Positions 23,756 to 32,512 of a stretch of 64,000 nucleotides of DNA are shown in pieces (within the stretch, counting starts at the first letter, position 1; the number at the start of each line of letters is the position of its first letter). The DNA comes from Bimastos eiseni (Eukaryota; Annelida; Clitellata; Crassiclitellata; Lumbricidae): NCBI GenBank assembly GCA_959347315.1, contig OY365814.1:35404921-35468920 (forward strand). The letters run 5' to 3'. The notes beneath the pieces were generated by a model that was not told where the DNA came from, ran no database searches, and was given only the letters and a program-made list of their open reading frames with translations. The translations under genes were made by a program, and so were the position numbers.

Positions 23756-24862
23756 TCTATGCAGAAAGTTGTGGGGGGTACTGACTCATTCCCTCTCATC
23801 CACGTGCCCGTCTCCATGGGCGGTCCTTTGTTATCGGCTTTTCTTGTTCATAAGGGGGGCAGACGGGAGGAGGTAAGAAGCTGTTTGAGTGTTTTATTTT
23901 TGGTGTAGGCCGCTACGATTCTGTGATGCTTGAACATGGCGGAGCTGGTGAGGAGGCGTTTCCAGTCTCGTATGAGGACCGCGGCTATCGGTGAGTACGG
24001 CATGACGATGGGGAGGAGGGGTCCACTGCTGTTGTTGCTGTTCCTCCGGGTGAAGTTGTTCCAAGTCTCCATCTTCATCCTTCGGACTTTCCTCATGGTA
24101 TACCCCCTCGTTTTGAGTACTTCAAAGAGTATTCGACAGCTGTCGTCGAAGTCCTCTTTGTAGGACGAAAGCCTCTTGAACCGTAGTAGTTGCGATTTTA
24201 GTATGCCTGTGAAGGTGTGAGGGGGTGGTAGGAGAGTGTGTGTAACAGTTGATGGGTGTCTGTACCCTTAAAGTACACCTTGGTCTGTAAGCTAGGTGGT
24301 AGAGTGGATGAATGTTTGATGGCTGTTATATCGAGGAAGTTCACCTCTGTGGGACTCGAGTGGAGTGTGACGCGTATGTCTTGGATGATGGTGTTGAGGA
24401 ATTCGCCATATTCTTTCAATTCTTCTTCCGTCCCAGGCCATATAAAGAATATGTCATCCAGGTACCGTAGGTATAGTCGGGGATGAATCCGGAAGCCTCT
24501 TCTAGTTCTTCTGTCGAAGTCCATGAGGAAGATGTTGGCTAGGCTGGGGGCGAATGACTTCCCATCCCAGTACCATGGATTTGTAAGAATATATTATCCT
24601 CGAACCGGAAGTCGTTGTTATGTAGGGCGAGGTTTATAAGTTTTATGATCTGTTGGTCAGGTCTGGAGAGGTCTGGGTTATTTGCCAATGCTCTTTTAGT
24701 CACTGCGATAGATCGCTTGATGTTCATGTTGGTGTAGAGGGCGCTTACGTCGCCTGTGACTAGGATGTCGGTGTTTTTAACTTTTGGTTGCGGACTTTAG
24801 AGATGAAGTCGTAGGAGTCCTTTACATACGCCTCGTGTTTCATAGATAGTGGCTTGATGAAA
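23756..24862 (-). mobile_element. Penelope-like element 3 (endonuclease-less, 5'-truncated)
   Basis: 3' end against TTAGGG at 23755, 5' truncation at 24862 followed by GGGTTAGGG. The ORF2 remnant spans 23848-24850 in at least three frames, with about 92 bp of 3' UTR. Confidence 0.85.
23848..24850 (-). pseudogene. PLE reverse transcriptase relic (EN-less)
   Basis: In sense order: SDYGVS-region remnants, MNIKRSIAVTKRALANNPDL, a degenerate motif B (IFLQIHGTGMGSHSPPA, frame break), LYLRYLDDIFFIWPGTEEEL (motif C, YLDD), KGTDTHQLLHTLSYHP, RDWKRLLTSSAMFKHHRIVA and AAYTKNKTLKQLLTSSRLPP, then stop. The protein ends where endonuclease-bearing relatives continue into the Cys linker, so it is another EN-less member. 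Frameshifts near 24100 and 24530 inactivate it. Confidence 0.8.
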
Positions 24863-25303
24863 GGGTTAGGGTTAGGGTTAGGGTTAGGGTTAGGGTTAGT
24901 GTAGGGTTAGGGTTAGGGTTAGGGTGAGGGTTAGGGTTAGGGTTAGGGTTAGGGATTTGGGTTAGGGTTAGGGTTAGAGGTTAGGGTTAAGGGTAGTGTA
25001 GGCAGTAGTGTCAGGGTTTGGGTTAGTAGTTAATGTAATCAATAGGGTTTTGTTTTAGGGTTAGGGTTAGGGTTAGGGTAAGGGTTAGGGTTAAGGTTAG
25101 TGTAGCCAGTAGTGTCAGGGTTTGGGTTAAGTGTAGGGTTAGTGTAATCAATAGGGTTTTGTTTTAGTGCCCAAGATTTTGATGTATTATTGAGTGCGTC
25201 TGTATGTTGAGTTGAGTGTATTAGTTTTGTGGGTGTTACGTTATGTTTTGTGGGATGCGGAGTTGTGTATCCCTAGTATAGTGTAGGGTTAGGGTTAGGG
25301 TTA
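24863..25303 (+). repeat. TTAGGG mosaic, near-copy of 22257-22684
   Basis: TTAGGG runs enclosing the same GGCAGTAGTGTCAGGGTTTG and GTAATCAATAGGGTTTTG segments, ending in the same junction with ACACATGTGAGGGG. Indicates a block duplication of about 0.7 kb. Confidence 0.85.
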
Positions 25304-25594
25304 CACATGTGAGGGGTGGGTGCACAGGCACAAGGTCTTCCTCCCCATCGGTCGTGGACGTCCAGTTGTCCGTTCTTGTCTTCTTCATTTGTTGTTGTCG
25401 TCTTGTTCTTCTTTGTTTTCTTTCTTCTTGTTCTTCTTGTGGTGTCGTTCTTCTTGTTCTGAAACAGAAATTATTTAGATCTAGTGAGTATCTGCTGTAG
25501 GCTTTATGTTTAGTGTAGGCTGCTACAACTCTATGATTTTTAAATTTAATGTTCTTAGCAATGATCCGTCTCCATTCTCGTATGAGGTGTACTG
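25304..25594 (-). mobile_element. 3' fragment of a PLE, near-copy of element 2
   Basis: Matches 22685-22956 closely, with a 4-bp indel near 25360, then breaks at GGTGTACTG|TTAGGG. It is a 5'-truncated copy or duplicated fragment capped by telomeric repeats. Confidence 0.85.
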
Positions 25595-25635
25595 TTAGGG
25601 TTAGGGTTAGGGTTAGGGTTAGGGTTAGGGTTAGG
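25595..25635 (+). repeat. TTAGGG array (about 7 copies)
   Basis: Perfect hexamers between the truncated fragment and the 3' end of element 4. Confidence 0.95.
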
Positions 25636-25832
25636 CTGAGTTCAGAGGTGTAGATGGTGCACTGGCACAGAGCGCGTCCTCCGCTGTGTTAGGAGACGGT
25701 GAGTATCTCCCTGCCCAGGTGGGATTAGTAGGGTATATATTTTTTATGTTCGTTTTTTAATGGTTTTTATTCATTTAAAAAGATTTTTTTAGTTATAAGG
25801 TTAGGGTTAGTTTTTAGGGTTAGGGTTAGTGT

Positions 25833-27661
25833 TTATTTTGACCGTGTTAGGATTTGTTTAAGTGTTCGTTGTTTTGTGTAGGCGGCTACAGTTCTATAAT
25901 TTTTGAATTTTTCAGAGTTGGTTATTATTCTCCGCCATTCTCGGACTAAGTGTGTCGATATCGGACAGTAAGGTATTATTATAGGTAGAATTGGTTTGTC
26001 GTTGTCATTTATGTTTTTTTGAGTATAGTTTGTCCAGATATCATGTTTGGTTTTTCTTAGTAATCGTTTGTTGTATCCCCTTTTGCATAGTATTTTAAAT
26101 AGTATATTACATGTTTTATCGAAGTCCTCTTTAAAGGAGGATAGTCTTTTGAATCTTATTATTTGTGATTTTAGAATGCCCCTAGTGGTGTGTGGTGGGT
26201 GAAATGATGTAGTGTGTAGTAGTTGATGTGTGTCTGTGGCTTTGAAGAAAACCTTGGATTGTAGTGTCGTTTCTGTTAAGTTATTGTGTTTGAATATAGT
26301 AGTGTCTAAGAAATCGACGTGTTGTTCGCTTATAGTTAGGTTGACTTTTATGTTGGGTATGATTGAATTTAGAAATAGTTCGTATTGTTTTAGTTCATCA
26401 AGGGTCCCGGTCCAAACAAAGAAGATATCATCTAAGAAACGGTAGAACAGCGATGGTTTTATATGGAACCCATTCATGGCTCGATTATCGAAGTTGAGTA
26501 AGTATAAATTTGCTAGATTGGGGGCGAAACTTTTGCCCATCGCTGTACCAAAAATTTGGATAAATATTTCATTGTTAAACTCAAAGTCATTATTTTTCAT
26601 TGTTAATTCTAGTAGTTTAATTATTTCATCGTCTGGTCTTCCAAGTCTTGGGTTAGCTTTAAATGTTTTTTTGACTACTGCGATGGTTCTGTTTATGTGC
26701 ATATTAGTGTAAAGTGAGGTAATGTCTCCCGTTACAAGTATACAGTTATGTGGGACTTTTTGATTTTTAACTTTTTTTATAAAATCGTATGTGTCTTTGA
26801 TGTAAGATGCGTGTTTATTAGCTAGCGGTTTTATGTAGTAGTCAATGTAGTCGCTTACTCGTCTGGATTCAGTCCCACAGTCCCCTACTATAGGTCGTCC
26901 GTCAGGCATGTCTGGTTTAGGCCATTTTTCGGTTGGTTTGTGTACTTTTGGTAGTAGGTAGAAGTATCTGTCATTGTCTGAATGTTTAGCTTTGAGGTAA
27001 GTGAGTTGTTTATCAGATATTTTGTTTTTTATTCGTAATGTCTTTAGTGTTTCATTTATTCTATCGCATAATTCGAATTTTCTTGTGTGTTCTATTTTTG
27101 TGTAGTACATGTTGTTGTTTAATTGTCTATAAGCTTCGTGCAGGTAAGCTGTTTTATTCATGATGCAGGTAAGTCCGCCTTTATCTGCGGGTTTGATAAT
27201 TATGTTTTCATTTCTTTTTAGGTTAATCATTGTTAGTTTTTGTTCTTTAGATAGGTTTTGTTTAATGTTTTTAGTGTAGTAGTAGGTTTCTTGTTTGAAA
27301 TTGTCCATTGCTTTTGGGTATTTTTTAAGTATTTTCCCTGTTATTGTGTTCAGTTTTGCGATTGTTAATAATGTGTCGTTTGATATTCTGTTATTTGGTG
27401 GTGTCCAGTCACTTTTATTTATGAATTTTTTTTAAAATTGTGTATTGTCAAATTTCTCTCTGTCGTTAAAGAAATCTTTGAGTTTCATGGATCTAATTAA
27501 TTTGTTAAGGGATTCTGTTATTGCTGATGTGTGTAATTTGTTGTAGGTGGGTATAAAAGACAGTCCTAATTGTAGTAGTGTGTTATCTACCTCAGATAAT
27601 GTATAATTTGATAGATTTATTGTGTTATGTTCCAAATATCCGGGTGGATTTATATTACCTG
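25833..27661 (-). CDS. PLE ORF2: reverse transcriptase without GIY-YIG (one in-frame stop)
   Basis: RNA-dependent DNA polymerase of element 4. The open frame continues from the ORF1 stop in the -1 frame. Its first recognisable residues (LEHNTINLSNYTLSE) start with TTG, and no ATG lies between the ORF1 end and this point. A TAA at 27432-27434, beside an A8 run, interrupts it; downstream 491 codons are open. Motifs: NIIIKPADKGGLTCIM, YFYLLPKVHKPTEKW, GRPIVGDCGTESRRVSDYID, VTGDITSLYTNM (motif A), FGTAMGKSFAPNLANLYLLN (B), FYRFLDDIFFVWTG (C) and TDTHQLLHTTSFHPPHTTRG. It stops after AAYTKQRTLKQILTRSK, exactly where the EN-bearing family enters its Cys-rich linker, so endonuclease loss is complete, not a truncation of DNA. 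A single stop makes current activity doubtful. Confidence 0.88.
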
Positions 27662-27671
27662 TTAGTTTTTT
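27662..27671 (-). promoter_or_regulatory. putative -1 ribosomal frameshift site (A AAA AAC TAA)
   Basis: The heptamer AAAAAAC (27665-27671) is in the X XXY YYZ phase relative to ORF1 and is followed immediately by the ORF1 stop. The -1 frame reads CTA ACA GGT AAT ATA and stays open into the reverse transcriptase, which has no AUG of its own here. Confidence 0.7.
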
Positions 27672-29344
27672 GAGTTAGTGTTTCCCAGGGCAGAGAGCAT
27701 ACTCACCATGATCTTCTTCCGTGTTTCTCCTGTGTAGTGGATCATGTCTGGTCCAGCTTTGACTTCTGCAGTGTCGATCGGATGTAGGTAGGATGGTGCG
27801 AACAGTCGTTCCAGCATGGTGTTAATCTCGGTTAGGGAGCGTATGTCTTCCTTCGGGAGCTGTGGATTAATGGCCACACCCGTCACCATGTGTGTGATGT
27901 GCTTCATTCGGCACATTTCTTTCAAAATTCTGGCTTCTAGTGTTGTTTGTTTTAGGTCATGCTGGCGGTGGTTGATGCCACATGATATGATGACTCGGAG
28001 GTTCTTAGGGGCGTCAGGTAGAGTACTTATTGCCTCCATCATGTGGTGGAAGTGTGCCCCAGGTACGGAGTCTACTTGCCATCCTTCAGGTAAGTCCTCT
28101 TCCTTGGTCCTGGACAGGTTTGAGTCTCCTATTATTAAGTGGGTCGTCTGAGCTGGTGCTTTGAGGGTGATTTGTTGCTTGTCGTAGTGGATTGTTATTC
28201 TGTTTTGTCGTCGTTGTTGTAGGGCCGGTTCGGTTGAGGTTGTTGGTTGTCTTCGTGCGGATGGTTCCTCGGAGGTAGACGGTTCTACGGAGGTTGAGGG
28301 TCGAACAACTTCCGCCCAGGTAGGTGTCGGAGATGGTTGTTGGAGCCCTTCTTCGTCCATCCGTTCAGGTAGGTCTTCGATCGGTAGTATTGCATATTGG
28401 TTTGTGGTAAAGGTTGGTGAAGGTGTGTTGTTCGTCTTTCTTTTCTTCGGGTTCTTTGGCGTGGCCCATTGTGTTGTTCGTTCTGTTTGTCTTTCTCTGT
28501 TTCTACCGATGTTCTGTGCAATTTGTTCTATTTGTTCTTGTAGGTTGTCCATCCTCTTGCCGATCCCCTTCTTCAAATGTTTGTAGGTTATCTCGATCGC
28601 TCTGTCCTTGTCGGTGGGATCGAGCTCCGACAGGTTGCGGTCGGTCGTCGAACGTCTCTCTTCGAGGTGTTGCAACACTCGTTGTCGCAGCCGTTCCCCC
28701 GTGGTGGTGAGTATGTCCCTGAGGTCCCTGCGAAGGGCTTCCGTCGTGTCCGGCGGTGTTATATTGTCAGCGAAGGTGAGTAGTTCTTTGTTCAGTGAGG
28801 GAGGAAGTGTGTCCCAGTTCTTGGTATGGTATTGGATCTGGATCGACCGGAACAGCCATTTGAACATATTCTGGAAATCCGGATTGTTCGAGATGGGGTC
28901 CTGGCTAAAGTGCACGTTCCTCCGAGGTTGTTGTTGTGTATCCGTCCTAGGTAGGTGATGTTGTCTGTTGCTGTAGTTGTGTCTGTTGTTTCCGTTGTAA
29001 GCGTTGTTGTTTCTGTTGTTGCTGTTGTTGCGGTGTTGCGTGTAGTTGTTGTACCTGTTGTTGTTGTAGTAGTTTTTGTGTCTGTTGTAGCTGTTGTTTC
29101 CGTTGCTGTAGCTCCGATTACGTGTACCGTACACCCGTCCGTTGTTGCTATTGGTCCGGTGGTTGGAGCTGTTGCTCCTGTTCCGGTAGCGAGGCTGTCC
29201 CGGTCTCCCTCCGGTCCTCGGTTGTTGTTCTCTACTCTGGAACCGTCTGTTCCCTCCACGCGTCTGACCCTGATAAGGGCCGTGGTCATCGCGTCGGTAA
29301 GGGGTCCTACCTCTGTCTCCGCGATATTCACGATACTCTGGCAT
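27662..29344 (-). CDS. PLE ORF1: RG-rich, helical region, SGNH-hydrolase-like domain
   Basis: 560 codons from the ATG at 29344 (MPEYREYRGDRGRTPY); the open frame upstream has only a non-ATG start. The N-terminal 130 residues are rich in Arg, Gly, Asn and Tyr and probably bind RNA. A conserved helical region follows (NPDFQNMFKWLF, NWDTLPPSL, DPTDKDRAIEITYKHL), shared with the 819-aa ORF1 of the tandem family. A Pro/Ser/Thr linker leads to an SGNH-like domain. On the 574-codon frame numbering this has IIGDSN (Ser422), PGAHF, GINH (Asn472) and PDMIHYT (Asp547, His550), the four conserved blocks of GDSL/SGNH hydrolases. It ends NSKN with A AAA AAC TAA. An esterase-like role is inference; such a domain is known in ORF1 of CR1-type LINEs. 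Confidence 0.85.
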   Translation of the reverse strand: MPEYREYRGDRGRTPYRRDDHGPYQGQTRGGNRRFQSREQQPRTGGRPGQPRYRNRSNSSNHRTNSNNGRVYGTRNRSYSNGNNSYNRHKNYYNNNRYNNYTQHRNNSNNRNNNAYNGNNRHNYSNRQHHLPRTDTQQQPRRNVHFSQDPISNNPDFQNMFKWLFRSIQIQYHTKNWDTLPPSLNKELLTFADNITPPDTTEALRRDLRDILTTTGERLRQRVLQHLEERRSTTDRNLSELDPTDKDRAIEITYKHLKKGIGKRMDNLQEQIEQIAQNIGRNRERQTERTTQWATPKNPKKRKTNNTPSPTFTTNQYAILPIEDLPERMDEEGLQQPSPTPTWAEVVRPSTSVEPSTSEEPSARRQPTTSTEPALQQRRQNRITIHYDKQQITLKAPAQTTHLIIGDSNLSRTKEEDLPEGWQVDSVPGAHFHHMMEAISTLPDAPKNLRVIISCGINHRQHDLKQTTLEARILKEMCRMKHITHMVTGVAINPQLPKEDIRSLTEINTMLERLFAPSYLHPIDTAEVKAGPDMIHYTGETRKKIMVSMLSALGNTNSKN

Positions 29345-29403
29345 GATTAAATAGAAGAAGAGAAGACTCGAATCTTCGTCTAACACTCTTTATTAATCAA
29401 AAA

Positions 29404-29460
29404 CTTAATTCTCACGATTCAACGTTTCGGCGATATAGCCTTCATCAGGAATGAGAAACC
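29404..29460 (-). ncRNA. hammerhead-ribozyme-like motif in PLE 5' UTR
   Basis: Sense strand: CTGATGA, then a short stem GGC/GCC with a six-base loop, then GAAA and the palindrome-type ACGTT, with GUU as the expected cleavage triplet. Flanks can pair as stem I: ATTC with GAAT, then TTCTC with GAGAA across a 3-base bulge. An extra A sits after CTGATGA. Stem III is minimal, as described for PLE hammerheads, which may need dimers. Confidence 0.6.
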
Positions 29461-29907
29461 AGAGTAAATCTATCGCTTATATACTGTACAGTGTTTGCCT
29501 CCGCCGTTACGGGGTCACGCGCTGCCCCAGGCGGGCAGGTATGAAAAGTAAACAATAACATCAGCATCTAGTATGGTTCAGTGCGCAGGTGTGTGTGTAT
29601 GTTTGCGAAGTGTCATATGACCGTTAGGATTTTAGCACGCAGGTGAGTGTTTACACAATGCCGTCGGCAGGTATGTGTGTTTGTTATTGCGCAACGTCAT
29701 ATGACCCGTCTTGGTTATATGTAGGCCATTATACGTATGTAGGCCCTTAGAAGTATGTAGGCCCTTGTCCAATGCAACAGTAGGTATGTGTGTATGTGTG
29801 TGTGTTTTTACATTTACATCGAATTATGTAGACTAGTGTCCGTTATGGTGCCAATGCAGATGAGTTTTTTGTACATATACTTATGTAGTTCCGACGCCCT
29901 ATCAGTT

Positions 29908-30240
29908 TTAGGGTTAGGGTTAGGGTTAGGGTTAGGGTTAGGGCTACGGCTAGCGTTAGGGCTAGGGTTAGGGTTAGGGTTAGGGCTAGGTATTCGGGTT
30001 AGGGCTTAGGGTTAGGGTTAGAGTTAGAGATAGTGTAAGGGTTAGGGTTAGAGTTAGGGTTAGAGTTAGGGTTAGAGTTCGGGATAGTGTAAGGGTTATG
30101 GTTAGAGTTGGGGATAGTGTAAGGGTTAGGGTTAGAGTTAGTGATAGGGTCAGTGCTATGGCTAGAGTTAGAAATAGGGTTAGTGATAAGGGTTAGGGTT
30201 AGTGTATAGGGTTAGAGTGAGAGTTAGAGTGAGAGTTAGG
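29908..30240 (+). repeat. TTAGGG array with many variants
   Basis: Five perfect hexamers next to the element, then increasingly variant units (GGGCTA, GAGTTA, GTGATA) towards the right. Confidence 0.92.
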
Positions 30241-31232
30241 AAAAGTAAGTCTTGTAAAGGTGTACTGGCACAATCTTCAGTTCGTGAGTCATTCTAAGCT
30301 CGTCGATTGTTCATGGTGCTGGTTGAGATCGAGCGGTTTGTAAGTCATCAGTTCATGAATCCATTCTAGTTCTCGATGTAATCGTAAGCCACGGTTCTTT
30401 GATTGTTGAATTTGTTCTATCGGTGTTATTGTTAGATCGTGTATAATGTGTCCGTTTTCGTTGAAGTGTGAAGCTAGAGGTGTATCTTTTTAAAGTTTTA
30501 TATTGGACGTGTGGTTAGCTAGTCTTTCCGAGAGCTGTCTGCTGGTTTCTCACACATATTGTTTATTGCATTTTTTACAGTTTATTAGATAGATAATGTT
30601 GCGGCTTTTAAAATCTAAAGTGTCTTTTATCGTATAGGATCTTCTCGTATATTTACTGGCGAATCTTTTTGTCATAGGAAGGTGTTGGCATGTTTGGCAT
30701 CTTTCTGAGTTGCATTTGAAGGCACCAATTGATAGATCATCTTTTATTATGGTTTTAGTCTTTTTGTTAGTAAGCAACTGAGTAAGATTTCTGTGTTTTG
30801 AGTCCCCCGCAATTATCCTATATTCGGAGAAACCTTCCTTAGCAAGTATGTTCCGTTTCCATTCTCTTACTAGGTGTGTTCCAATAGGTGAATACGGTAT
30901 TATGATTGGCAATAGATTGCTGCTATTGTTTGTTTCGTTATCTTTATTTTGTGTGTGGCTGTACCGTATGTCGCTTTTCATTTTTCTGAGATGTCTCTTT
31001 TTGTAGCCTCTTTTCTTGAGATAATTAAATCGGGTGTAGCATGCATGATCGTAGTCTATTTTGAATGAACTGAGTCGCTTAAATCTTAACACTTGAGATT
31101 TCAGAACTCCTCGTGTTGTGTGCGGAGGATGAAAAGATGTCGTGTGAAGGAGTTGGTGAGTATCCGTTTCTTTAGAATAAACTCGTGTCTCTAGGGTGCA
31201 ATTATCGTGTTGTGAGTTGTACAAAATCGCTG
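30241..31232 (-). mobile_element. Penelope-like element 5 (with GIY-YIG, decayed)
   Basis: The 3' end abuts variant TTAGGG at 30240. GTGTACTGGCACAA (30260-30273) is the shared 3' motif. The 5' side is truncated within ORF2 and meets the oppositely oriented element at about 31232, with no telomeric repeat between them. Confidence 0.85.
30305..31224 (-). pseudogene. PLE ORF2 C-terminal part with canonical GIY-YIG residues but stops
   Basis: Open from KETDTHQLLHTTSFHPPHTT through KRGYKKRHLRKMKSDI, EWKRNILAKEGFSEYRIIAG, a Cys linker (CNSERCQTCQHLP) and NIIYLINCKKCNKQYV. Then TGA stands where GGA (Gly of YVG) is expected. Translation past it continues ETSRQLSERLANHTSNI, so the catalytic Arg and following His are present. 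A second stop follows, then SHFNENGHIIHDLTITPIEQ. It is a useful in-window reference for the canonical endonuclease. Confidence 0.82.
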
Positions 31233-31301
31233 TAAAAAAAATTAACGACTAACTCAACAACAAATCCTAGGTAAAATTATACGCACCATCCAAAACATGA
31301 C

Positions 31302-31311
31302 AAAAAACTAA
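31302..31311 (+). promoter_or_regulatory. conserved -1 frameshift heptamer in the inverted PLE
   Basis: ACA AAA AAC TAA, as in the intact copies. The -1 frame (CTA AAT AAC ACA) remains open to ATG AAC CTC of ORF2 despite nucleotide divergence, so the overlap frame has been kept coding. Confidence 0.7.
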
Positions 31312-31374
31312 ATAACACACTTCAAAACACAGAAAATAACTCTCATACACACACTCCTTCAAATTACACTATGA

Positions 31375-31692
31375 ACCTCTCCAAACAGCCTTTAAGCCTG
31401 GATGATACGAGCCTTCTTGATTTAGGACTTGGCTTTATACCCACAACCAATAAACTTTACTTTTAAGGATATCCAAACTAGTTTGAATAAATTAACTAGA
31501 TCAATCAAATTAAGGGATTATTTTAAAGGTAACGATCCAAGCCAAAATGATAGTCAGACCCGAAAAATTAAAAAGAAATTCACAGAACCTAAGACTTGGA
31601 TTCCTAAGGATGAACATTTATCGGAAAACACCCTAGAACTAATCGATAAGCTAAAAGAAACTACAGAAAGCATACTACAAGAGTACACCTAA
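31375..31692 (+). pseudogene. ORF2 N-terminal fragment of the inverted PLE
   Basis: Reads MNLSKQPLSLDDTSLLDLGL, then after a frame change DIQTSLNKLTRSIKLRDYFK to ETTESILQEYT, matching residues 1-104 of the intact 763-aa ORF2. Confidence 0.8.
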
Positions 31693-32105
31693 CTGTCAGT
31701 CATGACCATACATAACGGTCTCCAGAACATACTCAAGCACATACACACGCCGCAAATACACCATAATCAAACAACTAGACTGCCAAAGCACTAACACAAT
31801 CTACCTAATAACTTGTAGCGCCTGCAACAAACAATATATAGACCATACACAAGGTAAAGTAGTAGAAGGCCTATTAGAACACATCCACAATATAACAAAT
31901 AAGCATAATAACCCACTAGCAAACCACTTCAACTCAAACAACCACTCACTAAAAAATATTACAATTATGCCAATAGTCACTGTTGCTGCATTAGAAATGG
32001 CTCTTTTCAGGTGCCGACCATCCTCTCTACAATACCGCATCCTGGATCTACAACAACAATGGCAACAAGAACTGATGACCTACCAGCCTCACGGAATCAA
32101 CCAAC
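31693..32105 (+). pseudogene. ORF2 C-terminal GIY-YIG fragment of the inverted PLE
   Basis: Reads TYSSTYTRRKYTIIKQLDCQ, STNTIYLITCSACNKQYIDH, TQGKVVEGLLEHIHNI and PLANHFNSNNHSLKNI. It shares the noncanonical YIDH and EGLLEH residues with the intact tandem copies, so those changes are a subfamily trait. One stop interrupts the Cys linker. Confidence 0.82.
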
Positions 32106-32219
32106 CACCAGAATACACCACCAGACAACACCACACCACCATACAACACCGGAATCAACTAGCCACAACAACGCACCAACAGACAACCGAGCATCACCAG
32201 ACTACACCAAGCACACAAT

Positions 32220-32460
32220 AGCACCATCCTCCGCCTCCCCTCTCCCCCTCCCACTCCTCGCGCTCCTACTCCTCCTCGCCATCATCATCCTCATCCTCAG
32301 CAGCATCAGCACTTCATCGTCGCCTTCATCATCATCACCCTCACCAGCATCATTCTCACCATCACCACCATCATCATCACATCAGCATCACCATCATCAC
32401 CCTCACCTCCACCACCATTACCGCCATTATCATATCCATCACCACCACCAACCGTAAAAC
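32220..32460. repeat. CAT/CCT-rich simple sequence
   Basis: Low-complexity ATCATC and CCACCA runs, equivalent to the GATGATG-rich 3' UTR of the intact elements but longer. Ser/His-rich frames are by-products. Confidence 0.8.
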
Positions 32461-32470
32461 CGTAATCATC

Positions 32471-32512
32471 ATAACCCTAACCCTAACTTTAACCCTAACC
32501 CTAACCCTTTTT
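32471..32512 (-). repeat. inverted telomeric repeat (CCCTAA on + strand)
   Basis: About six ACCCTAA-type hexamers with one CTTTAA variant, following the 3' end of the + strand element. This is the only telomeric tract in the window with C-rich + strand. Confidence 0.9.

Larger units (their letters stand above)
25636..29907 (-). mobile_element. Penelope-like element 4, near full length, endonuclease-less
   Basis: About 4.27 kb bounded on both sides by TTAGGG. In sense order: 5' UTR (29345-29907) with a hammerhead-like motif, ORF1 (27662-29344), the -1 frameshift site, ORF2 (25833-27661, one in-frame stop) and a 200-bp 3' UTR with GTGCACTGGCACA at 25657-25669. ORF2 has no GIY-YIG domain, placing it functionally with telomeric EN-less PLEs such as Athena/Coprina. 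The 5' end is followed directly by TTAGGG, so it may be complete. Confidence 0.9.
31233..32470 (+). mobile_element. inverted, internally deleted PLE of the tandem family
   Basis: The only + strand PLE in the window. It starts within the ORF1 C-terminus (QQQILGKIIRTIQNMTKN), continues through the frameshift site and ORF2 residues 1 to about 104, then jumps at about 31690 to the Cys linker/GIY-YIG region and 3' UTR. The deletion removes about 1.5 kb of reverse transcriptase. The 3' side ends in simple ACC/CAT-rich sequence and CCCTAA repeats. A member of the same family as the 48.5-64 kb elements, but clearly diverged from them. Confidence 0.85.

Noticed and set aside
28414..29350. Several + and - strand open frames of 100-180 codons opposite or beside ORF1 of element 4
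   Set aside because: Shadow frames of the RG/N-rich ORF1; valine/threonine-rich composition mirrors the repetitive codons.
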